Position numbers and translations under genes: made by a program. DNA of 64,000 nucleotides from Streptomyces akebiae (GTDB lineage: Bacteria; Actinomycetota; Actinomycetes; Streptomycetales; Streptomycetaceae), in the NCBI RefSeq assembly GCF_019599145.1, contig NZ_CP080647.1:9424001-9488000 (forward strand), read 5' to 3'. The notes below the pieces were generated by a model, which saw only the letters and a program-made list of their open reading frames with translations, was not told where the DNA came from and searched no databases. Each line of letters starts with the position of its first letter. Position 1 is the first letter of the stretch. Below, piece by piece: positions 7,529 to 16,080 of this stretch.

Positions 7529-9157
7529 ATGCGCAGCGTCCGACACCCCCGTGCCCGCCGGCTCCCGCTCTCCGGTGTCCTCCGGGTGAACCGCCCCTCC
7601 GAGATCTGGTTCAAGCCCGCGCTCAGCGTGGTCGTCGCGACCGCACCCCCGAACCTGACGCTGCTGGCCCTCCACCGCCTCGACCTGGCCATGTACACGA
7701 TGGCCGGCTCCCTGTGCGCCCTCTACGCCCACCACCGCCCCTACGCGGCCCGCGCCCGTACCCTCGCCCGGGTCGTGCTCGGCATGGTCGCCGGACTCGC
7801 GGTCGCCCTGGTCACCGCCGCACTCACCACGAACGCCGTGGTGCTGGTGACCGTGGGCGCGCTCCTCGCCGCCGCGCAGAAGGCCCTGTGCGACGCGAGC
7901 CGCATCGGGCCGCCCGCCAACGTCATCTTCACCTTCGTCACCTCGGCGGCCCTCTTCCTGCCCCAGAGCCTCACCCAGGTCCCCGGTCACCTCGCCGTGG
8001 CCGCCGTCGCGGGCACCTGGGCCTGGCTCGTCTGCATGGCCCCCGGCCTGCCGCGCCCGTACGGCCCGGAGCGCCGCGCCACCGCCCACGCGCTGAACGC
8101 GGTGGCCGCCCACGTCGAGGCACCCGAGCGCCCCGGGTCCCGCACCGCCGCCGCGACCGCCGTGCACACCGCCTGGCAGACCCTGCTCGCGGCCGGCCCC
8201 CGTACCGAGCCCCGCCGCGTCCTCGCGGCGCTCCTGACCCGCGCCGACGTCGCGCTCGCCGCGCCCGCCGAGGCGCACCCCGACCGACTGCGCGCCCTCG
8301 CGCGGGACCCGCTCGCCGCCGCACGCCTCCGGCGAGCCGCCGCCCCGGCGGAATCGGCCGACGAACCGCTCGACACGCCGTGCGGACACCGCCGCCGCCT
8401 CTCGTGGAGCGCGTTCGACCTGCTCACCCCGCTCGCCGCACGCACCGCCCTCGGGTGCGCCCTCGCCGGATACGCCTCCCTCGCCATCGGAGTCGGCCGC
8501 CCCTACTGGGCCCTCGTCACCGCCGCCTCGCTCTACCAGGCGAACCTCACCCTCACCTGGAGCCGGGGCGTCCAGCGCGTCGTCGGCAACCTTGCCGGGG
8601 TGCTGGCCTTCGCCGCCCTCGTCCCGCTCGCCCACCTCGGCCCGGCGGCGCTCGTCCTGTGCTGTCTGGCGCTCGCCTTCGGCGCCGAGGCCCTCATCAG
8701 CCGCAACTACTGGCTCGGCACCGTCTGCGTCACCCCGATGGCCCTCCTCGTCACCGAGTTCGTCCGCTTCGAGGACCCCGGCGCGCTGATCACCGACCGG
8801 CTCTCGGACACCGTCGTCGGCGCCCTGGTCGGCTTCCTCACGGCGGTCGTCGTCACCAACCGGCGGGCCGGCGACCGGGTCGCCGACGCCCTCGCGGTCG
8901 TGGAGCACGCCCGCGCGCACACGCTCCGCACGGCCGCCGACCCGGACGCCACCCCCGGCGCCCTGCCCGCAGCCCGCCGCGCCCTGGCCGCAGCCCTCGT
9001 CGAACTGCGGGCCGTCACCGACACCGCGAGCGGCGAATGGTGGCAACGCGCCCTGCCGTCGGAGCGGGTGACACACGTCGAGCAGGCCGGACACCGTACG
9101 CTCGCGGCGACGGCACGACAGCGACGGTCACAGGCAGCGGAGGGCGCACGGGCATGA
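7529..9157 (+). CDS. FUSC family membrane transporter
   Basis: A 542-residue protein with two clusters of membrane helices (about residues 30-175 and 295-440) separated by a long cytoplasmic segment, and a helical C-terminal tail. This is the fusaric acid resistance / aromatic acid exporter (FUSC, AaeB-like) plan. Typical features are the loop GRPYWALVTAASLYQANLTL in the second half and the Arg/Asn-rich RNYWLGTVCVTPMALL. Such proteins are thought to export aromatic or amphipathic toxic compounds. It overlaps the MarR regulator gene by four bases (ATGA), so the two are translationally coupled and the regulator probably senses the exported compound. The substrate is unknown. Confidence 0.85.
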   Translation: MRSVRHPRARRLPLSGVLRVNRPSEIWFKPALSVVVATAPPNLTLLALHRLDLAMYTMAGSLCALYAHHRPYAARARTLARVVLGMVAGLAVALVTAALTTNAVVLVTVGALLAAAQKALCDASRIGPPANVIFTFVTSAALFLPQSLTQVPGHLAVAAVAGTWAWLVCMAPGLPRPYGPERRATAHALNAVAAHVEAPERPGSRTAAATAVHTAWQTLLAAGPRTEPRRVLAALLTRADVALAAPAEAHPDRLRALARDPLAAARLRRAAAPAESADEPLDTPCGHRRRLSWSAFDLLTPLAARTALGCALAGYASLAIGVGRPYWALVTAASLYQANLTLTWSRGVQRVVGNLAGVLAFAALVPLAHLGPAALVLCCLALAFGAEALISRNYWLGTVCVTPMALLVTEFVRFEDPGALITDRLSDTVVGALVGFLTAVVVTNRRAGDRVADALAVVEHARAHTLRTAADPDATPGALPAARRALAAALVELRAVTDTASGEWWQRALPSERVTHVEQAGHRTLAATARQRRSQAAEGARA

Positions 9158-9702
9158 CGGCAGGCAACGGGCGGGCGGGGACGGGGAGCGGCGCGGCTCT
9201 CGGGGACACGGTCGCCAAGGTGGTGCGCCAGTGGCAGACGGTGCACCCCGGCATCGACACCGCGCCGATGGAGATCATCGGCCGCGTCAACCGCTGCGCC
9301 GCCCTCCTCCAGCAGGCCGAGGACGCGCCGCTGCGTCACGCCGGGCTCACCCGCCCCGAGTTCGACGTCCTCGGCACCCTGCGCCGCACGGGCCACGAGC
9401 TGACGCCCAGTGAGATCGCCCGGGAGACCTTCGCCTCCGGCGCCGCCGTCACCAAACGCCTCAAGCTGCTCACCGAGCGCGGCCTCGTCGAGCGCCGGGG
9501 CGACTCCCGTGACCGGCGCGTCGCCCATGTCCGTCTCACCGACACCGGCCGCGACCTCGTGGACAGCGTCATGCCGGAGCAACTCGCGTACGAGGAGAGC
9601 GTGCTCTCCGGGGTCGACACCGGTGACCGGCGCGAACTCGCCGTACTGCTGGGCGAGTTGCTGATCCAGCTGGAGGGCCGTCTGGGGCTGCCGCGCGCCT
9701 GA
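9154..9702 (+). CDS. MarR family transcriptional regulator
   Basis: A 182-residue winged-helix regulator. Residues about 65-130 form the DNA-binding domain: RPEFDVLGTLRRTG, LTPSEIARETFASGAAVTKR (helix-turn-helix) and the wing ERRGDSRDRRVAHVRLT with the conserved DxR. N- and C-terminal helices would make the dimer. The ATG at 9154 overlaps the FUSC stop. MarR proteins usually repress an adjacent exporter and release DNA on binding a small phenolic or aromatic ligand, which fits the FUSC partner. The candidate operator is at 7496-7509. Confidence in the family is high; the ligand is unknown. Confidence 0.93.
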   Translation: MTAGNGRAGTGSGAALGDTVAKVVRQWQTVHPGIDTAPMEIIGRVNRCAALLQQAEDAPLRHAGLTRPEFDVLGTLRRTGHELTPSEIARETFASGAAVTKRLKLLTERGLVERRGDSRDRRVAHVRLTDTGRDLVDSVMPEQLAYEESVLSGVDTGDRRELAVLLGELLIQLEGRLGLPRA

Positions 9703-9753
9703 GGCGGATCCTCGCGCACGAGGTCGCCCACGCGGCGCGGCGGACTCCGCGGA

Positions 9754-10518
9754 TCAGCCCCCGGTCTCCGCCGCACGGACACCGAACACGGCCCCTTGGG
9801 GATCCCGCAGCACCGCGATCCATGGGCCCTCCGGGACAGTGGTGGGCTCCATGAGGAGGGAGCCGCCCGCCTCGGCGGTGACCCGGGCCGTGTCGTCGAC
9901 GTCCTCCACGGCGAAGTACGGCAGCCAGTGCGAAGGCACCTCGGGCGGGAACTTGTCGTCCATCGTGATCATGCCGCCGAAGTCGGCGCCCTCGATGCCC
10001 CACCGGGCGTAGCGCCCGCCGGTGCTCACGCTCCAGCCGAACACCGCCGTGTAGAAGGACCGCGCGCGCTCCGGGGCACGCCTCAGGAGCTCCACCCAGC
10101 CGAGCGTGCCGGGGGCGTTGAACAGCCCGGCGCCCGGGAAGGTCCGCGCCTGCCAGAGCTGAAAGGTCGCGCCGCCCGGATCGAAGACCACCGCGAACCG
10201 TCCGAGGTCGAAGACCTCCATGGGTTCCAGCACGACGGTCCCGCCGGCCGCCCGCACCGCCGCCACCGCCGCGTCCGCGTCGCGCACCGCGAACGACACG
10301 TTCCAGGCCACCGGCTGCGACTCCTGGTACAGCGGCGCGAGGGCGGCCACCGCCGCGTCCGCGAGGTGGGCCACGGTGTAGCCGCCGGCCTCCTGGCGCG
10401 GATCGGTCTCCGGACGCCAGCCGAACAGCTCGGTGTAGAACCGCTCGGCCGACTCCAGGTCGCTGGTCCCCAGCTCCGTCCAGCAGGGCCCACCGGTCAC
10501 CGGCTCGTCGAGCTTCAT
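9754..10518 (-). CDS. VOC family protein (two glyoxalase-like domains)
   Basis: A 254-residue soluble protein made of two vicinal-oxygen-chelate modules, about residues 8-125 and 135-250. Each shows the pattern of a first strand followed by an ERFYTELFGW or ARSFYTAVFGW helix and a final strand ending in a PGGATFQLW or PQGAVFGVR turn. Fused double-domain VOC proteins like this are abundant in Streptomyces and include putative glyoxalases, dioxygenases and antibiotic-binding proteins. The metal ligands typical of active glyoxalase I are not obvious. ATG 10518. A second, unrelated single-domain VOC gene lies 92 bases upstream on the same strand. Substrate unknown. Confidence 0.88.
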   Translation of the reverse strand: MKLDEPVTGGPCWTELGTSDLESAERFYTELFGWRPETDPRQEAGGYTVAHLADAAVAALAPLYQESQPVAWNVSFAVRDADAAVAAVRAAGGTVVLEPMEVFDLGRFAVVFDPGGATFQLWQARTFPGAGLFNAPGTLGWVELLRRAPERARSFYTAVFGWSVSTGGRYARWGIEGADFGGMITMDDKFPPEVPSHWLPYFAVEDVDDTARVTAEAGGSLLMEPTTVPEGPWIAVLRDPQGAVFGVRAAETGG

Positions 10519-10610
10519 GGCGTCCTCCGGAAGGGAATCGGGCGCGTACGCGCGTGCCCCTCCAGCACGCTATGCCCGCGTTCCGGCCCCGGCCACCGGG
10601 GTGTGACGTC

Positions 10611-11003
10611 TCAGATCCCCGGCCGGTAGCGCAGCGGATGGTCCGCCGGGATCTCCACCAGCACGATCTCCGTGCCGTCCGGATCGGCGATCCACATCTC
10701 GATCAGCCCCCAGGGCTCCTTCACCGGCGCCCGCCGCACCTCCACCCCGGCCGCCAGCAGCTCCGCGTGCGCCGCCGTCACGTCCGCGACCTGCAGCCAC
10801 AGCTTCAGCGCCGGCGACGGCGGTGTCTCCGAGCGGCCCGCGACCTCCAGGAAACCGCCGCCGAGGAAGTACACGACGCCCCGGTGCTCGCCCGTACCGA
10901 ACTCCCGGTACACGGGGAGCCCGAGCTGCTCGCCGTAGAAGACGCGGGAGCGTTCGGGGTCGGTGGGGCGCAGGAGGGTGCGGCTGCTGAGTACGTGGAT
11001 CAC
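10611..11003 (-). CDS. VOC family protein (single domain)
   Basis: A 130-residue protein read from GTG 11003 (VIHVLSSRTLLRPTDPERSR). It is a single glyoxalase/bleomycin-resistance fold: the RSRVFYGEQLGL helix, a central YFLGGGFLEVAG strand pair, and a final segment with PWGLIEMWIADPDGTEIVL. His at residue 3 and Glu near the C-terminus are positioned like VOC metal ligands. Start choice is by similarity to VOC N-termini; a longer frame to 11189 exists but reads as low-complexity Arg/Pro sequence and is rejected. It may be co-transcribed with the larger VOC gene. Substrate unknown. Confidence 0.85.
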   Translation of the reverse strand: MIHVLSSRTLLRPTDPERSRVFYGEQLGLPVYREFGTGEHRGVVYFLGGGFLEVAGRSETPPSPALKLWLQVADVTAAHAELLAAGVEVRRAPVKEPWGLIEMWIADPDGTEIVLVEIPADHPLRYRPGI

Positions 11004-11089
11004 GCGGACGAGGGTAGGCGCTCCGCCGGGGACGGGCTGTCGATACCCTCTTCGGTGTTCGAGCCCTGCGGATCTACCAGGAGCAGCCC

Positions 11090-11629
11090 GTGGACACCGC
11101 CGCCACCGACCTGACCTTCCGTGATGCCACCGACGCCGACGTGGACGACCTCGTGGCCCTGATCGAGTCCGCGTACCGGGGGGACTCAAGCCGCGCCGGG
11201 TGGACCACGGAGGCGGACATCCTCGAAGGACAGCGGACCGATCCCGAGGGGGTCCTGGAGGTCATCAAGGCGCCCGACAGCCGACTGCTCACCGTGGAGC
11301 GGGACGGCACGGTCGTCGCCTGCTGCCAGCTCGAACACCGCGGCGCACACGCCTACTTCGGGATGTTCGCGGTGAGCCCGGCCCTCCAGGGCGGCGGCCT
11401 CGGCAAGGTGATCATGGCCGAGGCCGAGCGGATCGCGCGCGAGGGCTGGGGCGTGCGGGAGATGCACATGACCGTGATCTCCGTACGGGACGACCTCATC
11501 GCCTGGTACGAGCGGCGTGGTTACCGCCGTACGGGACGGATGACCCCGTTCCCGTACGGCGACGAGCGCTTCGGCATCCCCCGGCGCGACGACCTGCGCT
11601 TCGAGCTTCTGGTCAAGGAGCTGGGGTAG
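11090..11629 (+). CDS. GNAT family N-acetyltransferase
   Basis: A 179-residue GCN5-type acetyltransferase. GTG 11090 follows AGGAG by 7 bases. Motif A, the acetyl-CoA pyrophosphate loop, is FAVSPALQGGGLGKVIMAEA (Q-GGGLG), preceded by the strand VVACCQLEH. The C-terminal IAWYERRGYRRTGRMTPFPYG is motif B and the usual acceptor-side region. These enzymes transfer acetyl groups to amines of small molecules or proteins; the target is not evident. It is convergent with the GDPD gene, whose stop lies only 3 bases away. Confidence 0.9.
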   Translation: MDTAATDLTFRDATDADVDDLVALIESAYRGDSSRAGWTTEADILEGQRTDPEGVLEVIKAPDSRLLTVERDGTVVACCQLEHRGAHAYFGMFAVSPALQGGGLGKVIMAEAERIAREGWGVREMHMTVISVRDDLIAWYERRGYRRTGRMTPFPYGDERFGIPRRDDLRFELLVKELG

Positions 11630-11632
11630 GGG

Positions 11633-12316
11633 TCAGGCCGTGAAGCGGCCGGTGCGTTTGATGTCCGGGTAGTCGGTCGTCGCGCCGTCCAGCTGGAGGG
11701 CGCGGACCAGGCGCAGATGGTCCTGGGTGTTCACCACCCAGCCGATGATCCGCAGGTTCGCCTTGCGGGCCTTCTCGACGACCTCCAGCGTCAGCCGCCG
11801 GATGTTCAGCACCAGGGTGGTGGCGCCCACCGCCACCGCCCGGTCCACGACGTCCGTGCCGTAGCGGCTGGCGACCAGCGCGGTGCGTACACCCGGTACG
11901 AGACGGGCGATCTCGGCGACCGCCTCGTCGTGGAAGGACAGGACCTCGACCCGTCCCACCAGGTCGCGCCGGTGCATGACCTCGGCGAGGGCGCGGGCCG
12001 CCGCCGTGTCCTTGATCTCGGCCTGGAGCGGTGCCCGTACGGCGTCCAGGACCTCCTCGAAGGTGGGCACGCGCTCGCCGCGGCCCGCGTCCAGGGCGCG
12101 CAGCTCTGCGAGGGTCTTGTCGGCGATCGGGCCCGTACCGTCGGTGGTCCGGTCCACATCCGCGTCGTGCATGACGACGAGTGCGCCGTCCTTGCTCAGA
12201 TGCAGATCGAGTTCGATGACGTCGAGGCCCGCGCGATCGGCGGCCACGAAGGAACGGAGGGTGTTCTCCGGTTCGACACCCATGACTCCGCGGTGACCGA
12301 TGGTGAGGAAGTTCAA
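11633..12316 (-). CDS. Glycerophosphodiester phosphodiesterase
   Basis: A 227-residue TIM-barrel phosphodiesterase that hydrolyses glycerophosphodiesters to glycerol-3-phosphate and an alcohol. The catalytic elements are all present near the N-terminus: GHRG, EPENT, the metal-binding IELDLHLSKDG and VVMHDADVDRTT. EIKD and a C-terminal GWVVNT complete the barrel. No signal peptide is visible from the chosen start, so it is probably cytosolic. I chose TTG 12316 because homologous proteins begin at NFLTIGHRG; an in-frame ATG at 12427 would add an Arg/Pro-rich extension with no ribosome site. Start uncertain, function secure. Confidence 0.9.
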   Translation of the reverse strand: MNFLTIGHRGVMGVEPENTLRSFVAADRAGLDVIELDLHLSKDGALVVMHDADVDRTTDGTGPIADKTLAELRALDAGRGERVPTFEEVLDAVRAPLQAEIKDTAAARALAEVMHRRDLVGRVEVLSFHDEAVAEIARLVPGVRTALVASRYGTDVVDRAVAVGATTLVLNIRRLTLEVVEKARKANLRIIGWVVNTQDHLRLVRALQLDGATTDYPDIKRTGRFTA

Positions 12317-12665
12317 GGTGGACTCGCTTCCGTCGACGGCGGCTCGGACCGCGCGGCCGGGGGAGGGGCGGCACGCGGCTGGGGCGCAGCGTAGTCCTCC
12401 CGCCGTGCGATGCATCCGTATGTGCACCGGTGCTTTCGGGTCGTGTCACCCCGTGTCACGTCGGAGAACAGGACCGTTTCCGCACCTGGCCGCACCGATC
12501 AGGTCATCCCTGAGTGGGCGAGTCCGGTGCGCGTTGACCCCCGGTGCCCTTGGCTCGGAGGGGGTGACGCACGAAGTGTGACCCATGACGCGTGTGGCAG
12601 GAGATTCAGCGGTTAGGTGCAGGGGGTGGCGGGAAGATTTCCGGCTGGGCCGCTCATGATCGGTC

Positions 12666-12695
12666 TTGCGGTGAGGAACCCTCGCTACGTACGGT
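12666..12695 (+). promoter_or_regulatory. Putative promoter of the DUF6421 operon; otherwise empty 12317-12730
   Basis: TTGCGG (12666-12671), 18 bases, TACGGT (12690-12695). It lies 35 bases before the ATG at 12731, leaving room for the GGAGG site. In the rest of the 414-base interval I see no gene; small frames there have atypical composition and no ribosome sites. Confidence 0.4.
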
Positions 12696-12730
12696 GTCCT
12701 TACGAAAGGTTCTCCCGTGGAGGATGGGTC

Positions 12731-14128
12731 ATGACGGAAATTCTTGTGCAGATGGGTGCGGAGGACGTTGTTCCTTCGGTCGGTAGGGTGGTGGAGCACC
12801 CGGCCTGGCCCGTGCTCAAGGACGCCGTGGAGCGGATCCGGCCATGGCAGTCGAAGGACGGCTCCATCGACTTCGACGCGGAAGGGGCCCCCGCTCCGGC
12901 CACCGCCGAGCAGGCCGTACGGGAGATCGTCGGGGCCGTCGAGGCGCTGTCCCCGCTGTTGCCGCACGACGCCGCCTACCACGCGGCGCTCGTCGGGGAC
13001 CTGAGGCGCTGGGCCGACGAAGGCTTCGAGGTACCCGACTTCCTCGACTCGTTGCTCGCCTTCCAGCCCGCGGCCAACCGCGCGGACGGCCTCCAGCACC
13101 TCGTGGTGTTCCCGATGTACACGCAGAACGGCAACCCCGACCGCAATCTCGAAGCGGTCGTGCTGCGCATGGTCTGGCCCCAGTGGCTGGCCGAGCTGGA
13201 GCGCACCCGCTACGACAACCCGCTGTTCTGCGGCATCACCTTCGAGGACTTCACCGCCGGTTACGACACCAACTCGGCCGTCCTCTTCCCGGAGACCATC
13301 GCCGTGCGCGAGGCCCCGGCCCGCTTCTCCTGGGGCGGCATCTTCTGCGACCGCGAGGCCGCCCGGTTCCGCCGGGTCACCGACGCCGCCGTCGACATCC
13401 TCGGCCTGGACCTGCCCGAGGACGTCGCCGCGATGGTCCACGACCAGAAGCGCTGCGAGGAGGCCTTCGTCCTGTGGGACATGGTCCACGACCGCACCCA
13501 CAGCCACGGCGACCTGCCCTTCGACCCCTTCATGATCAAGCAGCGCCAGCCGTTCTGGATGTACGGCCTGGAGGAACTGCGCTGCGACCTCACCGCCTTC
13601 AAGGAGGCCGTGAAACTGGAGGCCGACGGCGTCCCGCAGGCCCGTGACGTGCAGTACGCCGTGCTCTTCGACCGGATGTTCCGCTTCCCGGTCACCGGCG
13701 AGCGGGTCCGCAACTACGACGGTCTCGGCGGCCAGCTCCTCTTCGCCTACCTGCACAAGCACGACGTCGTCCGCTGGACCGACAACAAGCTGTACATCGA
13801 CTGGCAGCGCGCCCCGCAGGTCACCAACCAGCTCTGCGCCGACATCGAGCAGCTCTACCGCGACGGCATCGACCGCCCCAAGCTCGTCCACTGGTTCGCC
13901 GGCTACGAGCTGGTCTCCACCTACCTCGCCCCGCACCCCGGCTCCCGCTGGGCCAAGGGCCCGGACGCCCTGGATCTGACGCAGCCGCCGCGGAAACTCG
14001 TCGACGACGTGCTTCCGGACGAGTTTCCGCTCAGCATGTTCTATGAGGCGCTCGCCAAGAAGCTGAAGACCGTGATCGCCTCCACCAAGGGCATCACGGC
14101 GGCGGACACCGAGCGGGTCGCCGCGTGA
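12731..14128 (+). CDS. DUF6421 family protein
   Basis: A 465-residue soluble protein that I recognise as DUF6421, conserved in Streptomyces but functionally uncharacterised. ATG 12731 is preceded by GGAGG with a 7-base spacer. No signal or membrane segment is visible. Aromatic- and His-rich stretches stand out: FVLWDMVHDRTHSHGDLPFD, IKQRQPFWMYGLEELRCDLT, LFAYLHKHDVVRWTDNKLYI and a C-terminal LVHWFAGYELVSTYLAPHPG. The His/Asp/Glu residues (HDRTHSHGD, EELRCD) look like a metal site, possibly of a hydrolase or oxygenase; this is inference. It heads a tight operon with an SDR oxidoreductase and a threonine aldolase-like enzyme, so it probably acts on a small amino-acid- or ketone-type metabolite. 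Confidence 0.8.
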   Translation: MTEILVQMGAEDVVPSVGRVVEHPAWPVLKDAVERIRPWQSKDGSIDFDAEGAPAPATAEQAVREIVGAVEALSPLLPHDAAYHAALVGDLRRWADEGFEVPDFLDSLLAFQPAANRADGLQHLVVFPMYTQNGNPDRNLEAVVLRMVWPQWLAELERTRYDNPLFCGITFEDFTAGYDTNSAVLFPETIAVREAPARFSWGGIFCDREAARFRRVTDAAVDILGLDLPEDVAAMVHDQKRCEEAFVLWDMVHDRTHSHGDLPFDPFMIKQRQPFWMYGLEELRCDLTAFKEAVKLEADGVPQARDVQYAVLFDRMFRFPVTGERVRNYDGLGGQLLFAYLHKHDVVRWTDNKLYIDWQRAPQVTNQLCADIEQLYRDGIDRPKLVHWFAGYELVSTYLAPHPGSRWAKGPDALDLTQPPRKLVDDVLPDEFPLSMFYEALAKKLKTVIASTKGITAADTERVAA

Positions 14129-14175
14129 CCGCCCGGCTCGCAGATCTCGCAGTCGCTGCTCAGGAGGCTAGGACC

Positions 14176-14928
14176 ATGCAGAACGGCAACGGTGCACTGA
14201 GCGGCGCGGTGATCGCGGTGGCCGGCGCGGGCGGACCCGCCGGCCGGGCGGCGCTGCTGCGGCTGGCCGACGCGGGGGCGATCGTCGTCGGCTCCGACAA
14301 CGACCCCGAGCGGCTCTCGGAGGCCGTGGACGCGGCCCGCTACGCCCACGGCGGCGCCACCGTCGTGGGCGACACGGTCGATCTCCTCGACCTGCAGTCG
14401 ACCCGTGACTGGGCCACTCGCATCGAGAAGGACTTCGGCCGGGTCGACGGCCTCGTCCACCTCGTCGGCGGCTGGCGCGGGAGCGAGACCTTCACCAGGA
14501 CCAGCCTCGACGACTGGGACTTCCTGGAGATGCTGCTGATCCGCACCGTGCAGCACACCTCCCTGGCCTTCCACGAGGCGCTGCAGCGCAGCGAGCGCGG
14601 CCGGTACGTCCTGATCAGCGCGGCCGGCGCCAGCAAGCCCACCGCGGGCAACGCCGCGTACGCCGCCGCCAAGGCCGCCGCCGAGGCGTGGACGCTGGCC
14701 ACGGCCGACTACTTCCGCAAGGCGGGCGGGCCGGAGGGTCCGACCTCCGCGGCTGCCATCCTGGTCGTGAAGGCGTTGGTGCACGACGCGATGCGCGCCG
14801 ACCGACCCAACGCGAAGTTCGCGGGCTTCACCGACGTCAAGGAGCTGGCCGAGGCCATCGTCGGTGTCTGGGAGAAGTCCGCCGCCGAAGTGAACGGAAA
14901 CCGTCTGTGGCTGACCGACAAGCCGTGA
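14176..14928 (+). CDS. SDR family NAD(P)-dependent oxidoreductase
   Basis: A 250-residue short-chain dehydrogenase/reductase. The Rossmann motif is unusual, AGAGGPAGRAAL near residue 15, with GG in place of the common GxxxGxG spacing; the NN-G-like GG region is LVGGWRGSE. The catalytic Ser lies in LISAAGAS and the YxxxK in AAYAAAKAAAE. ATG 14176 is chosen because CAGGAGG lies 8 bases upstream; a GTG at 14125 would overlap the DUF6421 stop but lacks a ribosome site. The gene ends by overlapping the aldolase start (GTGA). It probably oxidises or reduces a ketone or alcohol processed by its neighbours; the substrate is unknown. Confidence 0.88.
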   Translation: MQNGNGALSGAVIAVAGAGGPAGRAALLRLADAGAIVVGSDNDPERLSEAVDAARYAHGGATVVGDTVDLLDLQSTRDWATRIEKDFGRVDGLVHLVGGWRGSETFTRTSLDDWDFLEMLLIRTVQHTSLAFHEALQRSERGRYVLISAAGASKPTAGNAAYAAAKAAAEAWTLATADYFRKAGGPEGPTSAAAILVVKALVHDAMRADRPNAKFAGFTDVKELAEAIVGVWEKSAAEVNGNRLWLTDKP

Positions 14929-15995
14929 ACCCTCCGAAGACCGACGCCCGACGCCATCACGATCCGGAGATCCGCGGCTTCGCCAGCGACAACTACGCGG
15001 GGGTCCACCCCGAGGTCCTCGCCGCCCTGGCCCTGGCCAACGGCGGGCACCAGGTCTCCTACGGCGAGGACGACTACACCGAGAACCTCCAGCGCATCGT
15101 CCGCAGCCACTTCGGCGCCACCGCCGAGGCGTTCCCGGTCTTCAACGGCACCGGCGCCAACGTCGTCGCGCTCCAGGCGGTCACCGACCGCTGGGGCGCG
15201 GTGATCTGCGCCGAGAGCGCGCACATCCACGTGGACGAGTGCGGGGCGCCCGAGCGGGTCGGCGGACTGAAACTGCTCACCGTGCCCACACCCGACGGCA
15301 AGCTCACCCCCGAGCTGATCGACCGCCAGGCGTACGGTTGGGACGACGAGCACCGCGCCATGCCGCAGGTCGTCTCGATCACCCAGAGCACCGAACTCGG
15401 CACCCTCTACACGCCCGACGAGATCCGCGCGATCTGCGACCACGCCCACGCGCACGGCATGAAGGTGCATCTGGACGGCTCCCGGATAGCGAACGCCGCC
15501 GCCTCCCTGGACGTGCCGATGCGGACGTTCACCAACGCGGTCGGCGTCGACCTGCTCTCCCTGGGCGGCACCAAGAACGGCGCGATGTTCGGCGAGGCGG
15601 TCGTCGTGATCAACCAGGACGCCGTCCGCCGGATGAAGCACCTGCGCAAGTTGTCCATGCAGCTCGCCTCCAAGATGCGTTTCGTCTCGGTGCAGTTGGA
15701 GGCCCTGCTGGCGAGGGACCTGTGGCTGCGCAACGCCCGCCACTCCAACGAGATGGCCCAGCGGCTCGCCGAGGGCGTCCGCGCGGTCCACGGCGTCGAG
15801 ATCCTGCACCCGGTGCAGGCCAACGCGGTCTTCGCCCGTCTGCCGCACGACGTGAGCGAACGCCTGCAGAAGCGCCATCGCTTCTACTTCTGGGACGAGG
15901 CGGCCGGTGACGTCCGCTGGATGTGCTCCTTCGACACGACCGAGGAGGACGTGGACGGGTTCGTGGCGGCCCTCAAGGAGGAGATGGCCCGCTGA
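14925..15995 (+). CDS. Low-specificity L-threonine aldolase family enzyme
   Basis: A 356-residue fold-type I PLP enzyme. The PLP lysine sits in LSLGGTKNGAMFGE (about residue 215), preceded by the cofactor-binding VHLDGSRIANAAA. An N-terminal RGFASDNYAGVHPEVLAAL matches the threonine/allo-threonine aldolase opening. These enzymes split beta-hydroxy amino acids into glycine and an aldehyde. GTG 14925 overlaps the SDR stop by four bases, so it is translationally coupled to it. Together with DUF6421 and the SDR it suggests a small pathway in which a beta-hydroxy amino acid is cleaved and its aldehyde or ketone handled by the SDR, which is inference. No transporter is attached. Confidence 0.9.
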   Translation: MNPPKTDARRHHDPEIRGFASDNYAGVHPEVLAALALANGGHQVSYGEDDYTENLQRIVRSHFGATAEAFPVFNGTGANVVALQAVTDRWGAVICAESAHIHVDECGAPERVGGLKLLTVPTPDGKLTPELIDRQAYGWDDEHRAMPQVVSITQSTELGTLYTPDEIRAICDHAHAHGMKVHLDGSRIANAAASLDVPMRTFTNAVGVDLLSLGGTKNGAMFGEAVVVINQDAVRRMKHLRKLSMQLASKMRFVSVQLEALLARDLWLRNARHSNEMAQRLAEGVRAVHGVEILHPVQANAVFARLPHDVSERLQKRHRFYFWDEAAGDVRWMCSFDTTEEDVDGFVAALKEEMAR

Positions 15996-16042
15996 CGGGC
16001 CGCTGAACGTTCTGCATAGATATACGGTCACCCGAAAAGTCA

Positions 16043-16072
16043 TTGACTCTCGGGTGATCGTTTTCCTATGCT
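16043..16072 (+). promoter_or_regulatory. Strong leaderless-type promoter
   Basis: TTGACT (16043-16048), an 18-base spacer and TATGCT (16067-16072) form one of the best sigma-70/HrdB-like promoters in the window. The ATG at 16081 is only 8 bases after the -10, so transcription should begin at or just before the start codon. Confidence 0.6.
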
Positions 16073-16080
16073 CTGCGGGC

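Noticed and set aside
6662..9094. Very long minus-strand open frame opposite the FUSC gene
   Set aside because: Low-complexity Gly/Glu/Arg translation antisense to a clear membrane transporter; high-GC artefact.
12446..13936. Long open frame on the minus strand opposite the DUF6421 gene
   Set aside because: It is the antisense shadow of a better gene with a strong ribosome site; the translation is Val/Gly/Asp-rich with no domain, a typical high-GC mirror frame.
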